This document shows positions 5,908-5,936 of a stretch of 5,936 nt of DNA, one piece after another. The notes under the pieces are model-generated. The model ran no database searches and was not told the DNA's origin. It worked only from the letters and a program-made list of their open reading frames with translations. The DNA is from Gelria sp. (GTDB lineage Bacteria; Bacillota; Syntrophomonadia; Syntrophomonadales; Syntrophomonadaceae), in contig DUMX01000090.1 of assembly GCA_012839665.1 (NCBI GenBank), positions 1-5,936 on the forward strand. The letters are read 5' to 3'. The position numbers and the translations under genes are program-made. The stretch's first letter is position 1. Each line of letters begins with the position of its first letter.

Positions 5908-5936
5908 AATTGCTATTCTTCGCGATACTGCTTACA

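Overview
The window looks like chromosomal DNA of a spore-forming, motile Firmicute, most likely an anaerobic member of the Clostridia. The evidence is a SpoIIP-type sporulation hydrolase, a YlaI-like (DUF2197) zinc-ribbon protein, a methyl-accepting chemotaxis protein, strong purine-rich ribosome binding sites, GTG starts and classic intrinsic terminators. Genus cannot be fixed from the sequence alone. There is no sign of a phage, IS element or CRISPR array.

Layout on the + strand: (1) 1-204 holds a perfect 76-bp inverted repeat that reaches the left edge of the window and overlaps a small lipoprotein gene (80-415). (2) 470-2188 is a chemotaxis receptor (single-Cache sensor, HAMP, MCP signalling domain) whose reading frame is broken twice, by an apparent one-base loss near 627-631 and an apparent one-base gain near 1067-1070. 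The two cancel, so the start and the C-terminal half share a frame. A terminator follows at 2204-2243. (3) 2282-3281 is a probable two-gene unit: a promoter, a 59-residue four-cysteine zinc-ribbon protein of YlaI type, and an alpha/beta hydrolase starting 18 bases after it. (4) 3282-3420 is a short gap with three ACACTGA repeats. (5) 3421-4824 encodes a DHA2-type MFS exporter. (6) A strong promoter, whose -35 box lies inside the 3' end of the MFS gene, drives tRNA-Arg(CCG) at 4850-4924, which ends in a T-tailed terminator. (7) On the - strand, converging on the tRNA, is spoIIP (5011-5907), whose N-terminus lacks an evident membrane anchor.

The genes do not form one pathway: chemotaxis, a small hydrolase unit, drug or solute efflux, a tRNA and sporulation sit side by side as ordinary chromosomal neighbours. 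I found no convincing new multi-gene system. The most striking signals are the long inverted repeat, the doubly frameshifted receptor and the doubtful spoIIP N-terminus. Together they could reflect sequencing or assembly error (a fold-back chimera and indels) as readily as biology, and I flag them in that light.
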